From UBA961 sp014191195 (GTDB lineage Bacteria; Bacteroidota; Ignavibacteria; Kapaibacteriales; UBA961), in contig OZ123195.1 in NCBI GenBank assembly GCA_964204605.1, positions 186,001-250,000 of the forward strand: a stretch of 64,000 nucleotides of DNA, in the 5' to 3' direction. Positions 62,807-64,000 of the stretch are shown in pieces. Made by a program: the position numbers and the translations under genes. Within the stretch, counting starts at the first letter, position 1. The number at the start of each line of letters is the position of its first letter. The notes below the pieces were generated by a model that ran no database searches, was not told the origin of the DNA, and worked only from the letters and a program-made list of their open reading frames with translations.

Positions 62807-63620
62807 AGAATGATCCTTTAATATATTTTACAATTGATATTCCAAAAATAATAAGTCCAATAGAAATCCATTGTGCCTGAGATAATCCGGCATATAAAGG
62901 ATTGATACGAATAAATTCAACACAAAATCTCTCTATCCCCGCAAGAATTAAATATATCCCAAAAAGATTACCATCTATTCTTATATTTTTTCTCATCGAC
63001 CACAGAATTGAAAAAAAGACTAAAGCTATTACTGTTTCATATACTGGTGCTGGATGTACTGGAATATCATCTGGAATTGGCCTACCGGGAAAAATGTTCT
63101 GATAATATTCTACAAGTTCACGATTTTTAGAAGCTAAAGTTGATACCATTCCATTGGGAAATGTCATGGCAAATGCGGAGTCTGTAGGTATGCCATAATC
63201 TCCATCTCCAGCTAATTGACATCCAACTCTGCCAATTCCATAGGCTATCATTAACGATGGAGCAGCTGCATCTGCTGTTCTAAGAAAAGGAATTGTATTT
63301 TTTCTTAGATAGATGGCAATCATTCCTATAGCCACGATTAATCCACCAAAAAATGTTAATCCTTCTCCGCTAAACAATGCACCTAAAGGATCGGCAATGA
63401 AATGTTGTGGGTTTTCAAATAAATGGAAGGTTTTTGCACCAAAAATACCACCAATCAAACCTAATAAAGTAATGGTTGAACTTAAGGCATCAGCATTTAT
63501 GAATTTTTTTCTATGTAATTCTTTTGTAAAAAGATAATTGGCAATAATAAATGCCAAAGCAACCATAAGTCCAAAACTATAGATCGCTATAGGCCCGATT
63601 TGTAATAATTTGGGATACAT
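62787..63620 (-). CDS. lgt: Prolipoprotein diacylglyceryl transferase
   Basis: Attaches diacylglycerol to the lipobox Cys of lipoproteins at the inner membrane. 277 residues from ATG 63620 (a GTG lies four codons upstream). About seven membrane segments. Signature region GIGRVGCQLAGDGDYG (from about 145), with MAYGIG preceding, and HPAPVYET near residue 200. An inverted repeat (TTGTCACA / TGTGACAA) covers the stop codon. Confidence 0.94.
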   Translation of the reverse strand: MYPKLLQIGPIAIYSFGLMVALAFIIANYLFTKELHRKKFINADALSSTITLLGLIGGIFGAKTFHLFENPQHFIADPLGALFSGEGLTFFGGLIVAIGMIAIYLRKNTIPFLRTADAAAPSLMIAYGIGRVGCQLAGDGDYGIPTDSAFAMTFPNGMVSTLASKNRELVEYYQNIFPGRPIPDDIPVHPAPVYETVIALVFFSILWSMRKNIRIDGNLFGIYLILAGIERFCVEFIRINPLYAGLSQAQWISIGLIIFGISIVKYIKGSFFVTKSV

Positions 63621-63712
63621 GAAAAGCCCCACTATGCTATGATTGAATATACGAAACAGAGATTAATTGCAAATACTTTTGCAATAATAATGTTTTCACA
63701 ATCAATACCGGA

Positions 63713-64000
63713 TTATTTAGATGGTATCTCTACATAATAAGCACCAGATTTTGGTGCAGGTAAAGAGCGTTTTAATATCCATGGATTAAGAATTTTGACA
63801 TCTTTATAGGTTGTTCCATGTTGCAATGCCCACTGTGTTAAGTCTGAAATACCTGAAGTACACTTAACAGACACTGTTTTTTCTGGCTGATATTGATCAT
63901 GTGATTCTAAGTTTAGACCATACTTTTCAGAATGAGTCATTAACTCTTTAATTACGGCAATTCTTAATACATACCGAGAAGTTTCTTCGTTTAGGAAGAG
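63713..64000 (-). CDS. Lytic transglycosylase-like protein, C-terminal part, cut by window edge
   Basis: Translating the minus strand from the edge gives LFLNEETSRYVLRIAVIKEL, which continues in frame into MTHSEKYGLNL; this is the pattern after the SLT catalytic domain in Bacteroidota lytic murein transglycosylases. The C-terminal part STYKDVKILNPW-like segment (KDVKILNPWILKRSLPAPKSG) fits the same family's tail. An ATG at 63940 inside the frame is not the true start. The start and active site lie beyond the window. Confidence 0.72.
   Translation of the reverse strand, partial: LFLNEETSRYVLRIAVIKELMTHSEKYGLNLESHDQYQPEKTVSVKCTSGISDLTQWALQHGTTYKDVKILNPWILKRSLPAPKSGAYYVEIPSK

Overview
The window is AT-rich, densely packed bacterial chromosome with no phage, transposon, CRISPR or plasmid signal. 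It points to the FCB group (Bacteroidota and the Chlorobi/Ignavibacteria/Kapabacteria relatives). Reasons: two proteins end in type IX secretion (T9SS) sorting domains, one with the NYPNP motif; a T9SS plug-domain protein, an IgGFc-binding/beta-barrel protein, a DUF1501/DUF1800 pair and bacillithiol-type bshA are present; and several promoters fit the Bacteroidota pattern TTTG-N19/20-TAnnTTTG. Lgt, KdtA and OmpA-like proteins indicate a diderm. The exact phylum is an inference.

Layout. 1-7.8 kb: edge-truncated nadC, amino-acid permease, enoyl-ACP reductase, yedK-bshA, yigZ, purL. 7.8-14.8 kb: uvrC, cupin, purine nucleoside phosphorylase, then a non-coding island with SRP RNA (minus) and tRNA-Arg(UCU) (plus) read from divergent, matching promoters; M16 protease; feoAB. 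14.8-25 kb: oxidoreductase, gcvP, the DUF1501/DUF1800 export pair, dcuC, a broken crp/fnr gene with two in-frame ochre codons, and a leaderless OmpA-like protein. 25-38 kb: DedA, M61 protease, an RluB/RsuA-type pseudouridine synthase with a repeat-built disordered N-terminus, a surface-glycan cluster with accA inside it, an rRNA methyltransferase, and a membrane-anchored PHP protein. 38-47 kb: lysS, then infC-rpmI-rplT-pheS without pheT, then lolD-like ABC, plsC, Yip1-like, manA, folD and cobalamin adenosyltransferase. 47-64 kb: a tiny secreted Cys/Lys-rich protein, DUF6969-like, hutI, a SPOR protein, a minus-strand run from a T9SS cargo through an IgGFc barrel, rhodanese, flavin reductase and epimerase to murG, pta, a plus-strand run OMP-HAD-DUF1207-T9SS plug-kdtA, lgt, and an edge-truncated lytic transglycosylase.

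Most genes are housekeeping. Themes that recur are envelope biogenesis (murG, kdtA, lgt, plsC, glycosyltransferases, SPOR, lytic transglycosylase), T9SS export, and translation. Gene ends often overlap by 1-23 bp, indicating a compact genome with translational coupling. I see no clear undescribed defence or mobile system. The most unusual items are the glycosyltransferase fused to a phosphoglycosyl-transferase-like tail lacking its catalytic segment, the Tat-plus-T9SS DUF1501 protein, the double-nonsense crp/fnr gene, and the secreted Cys/Lys-rich peptide.
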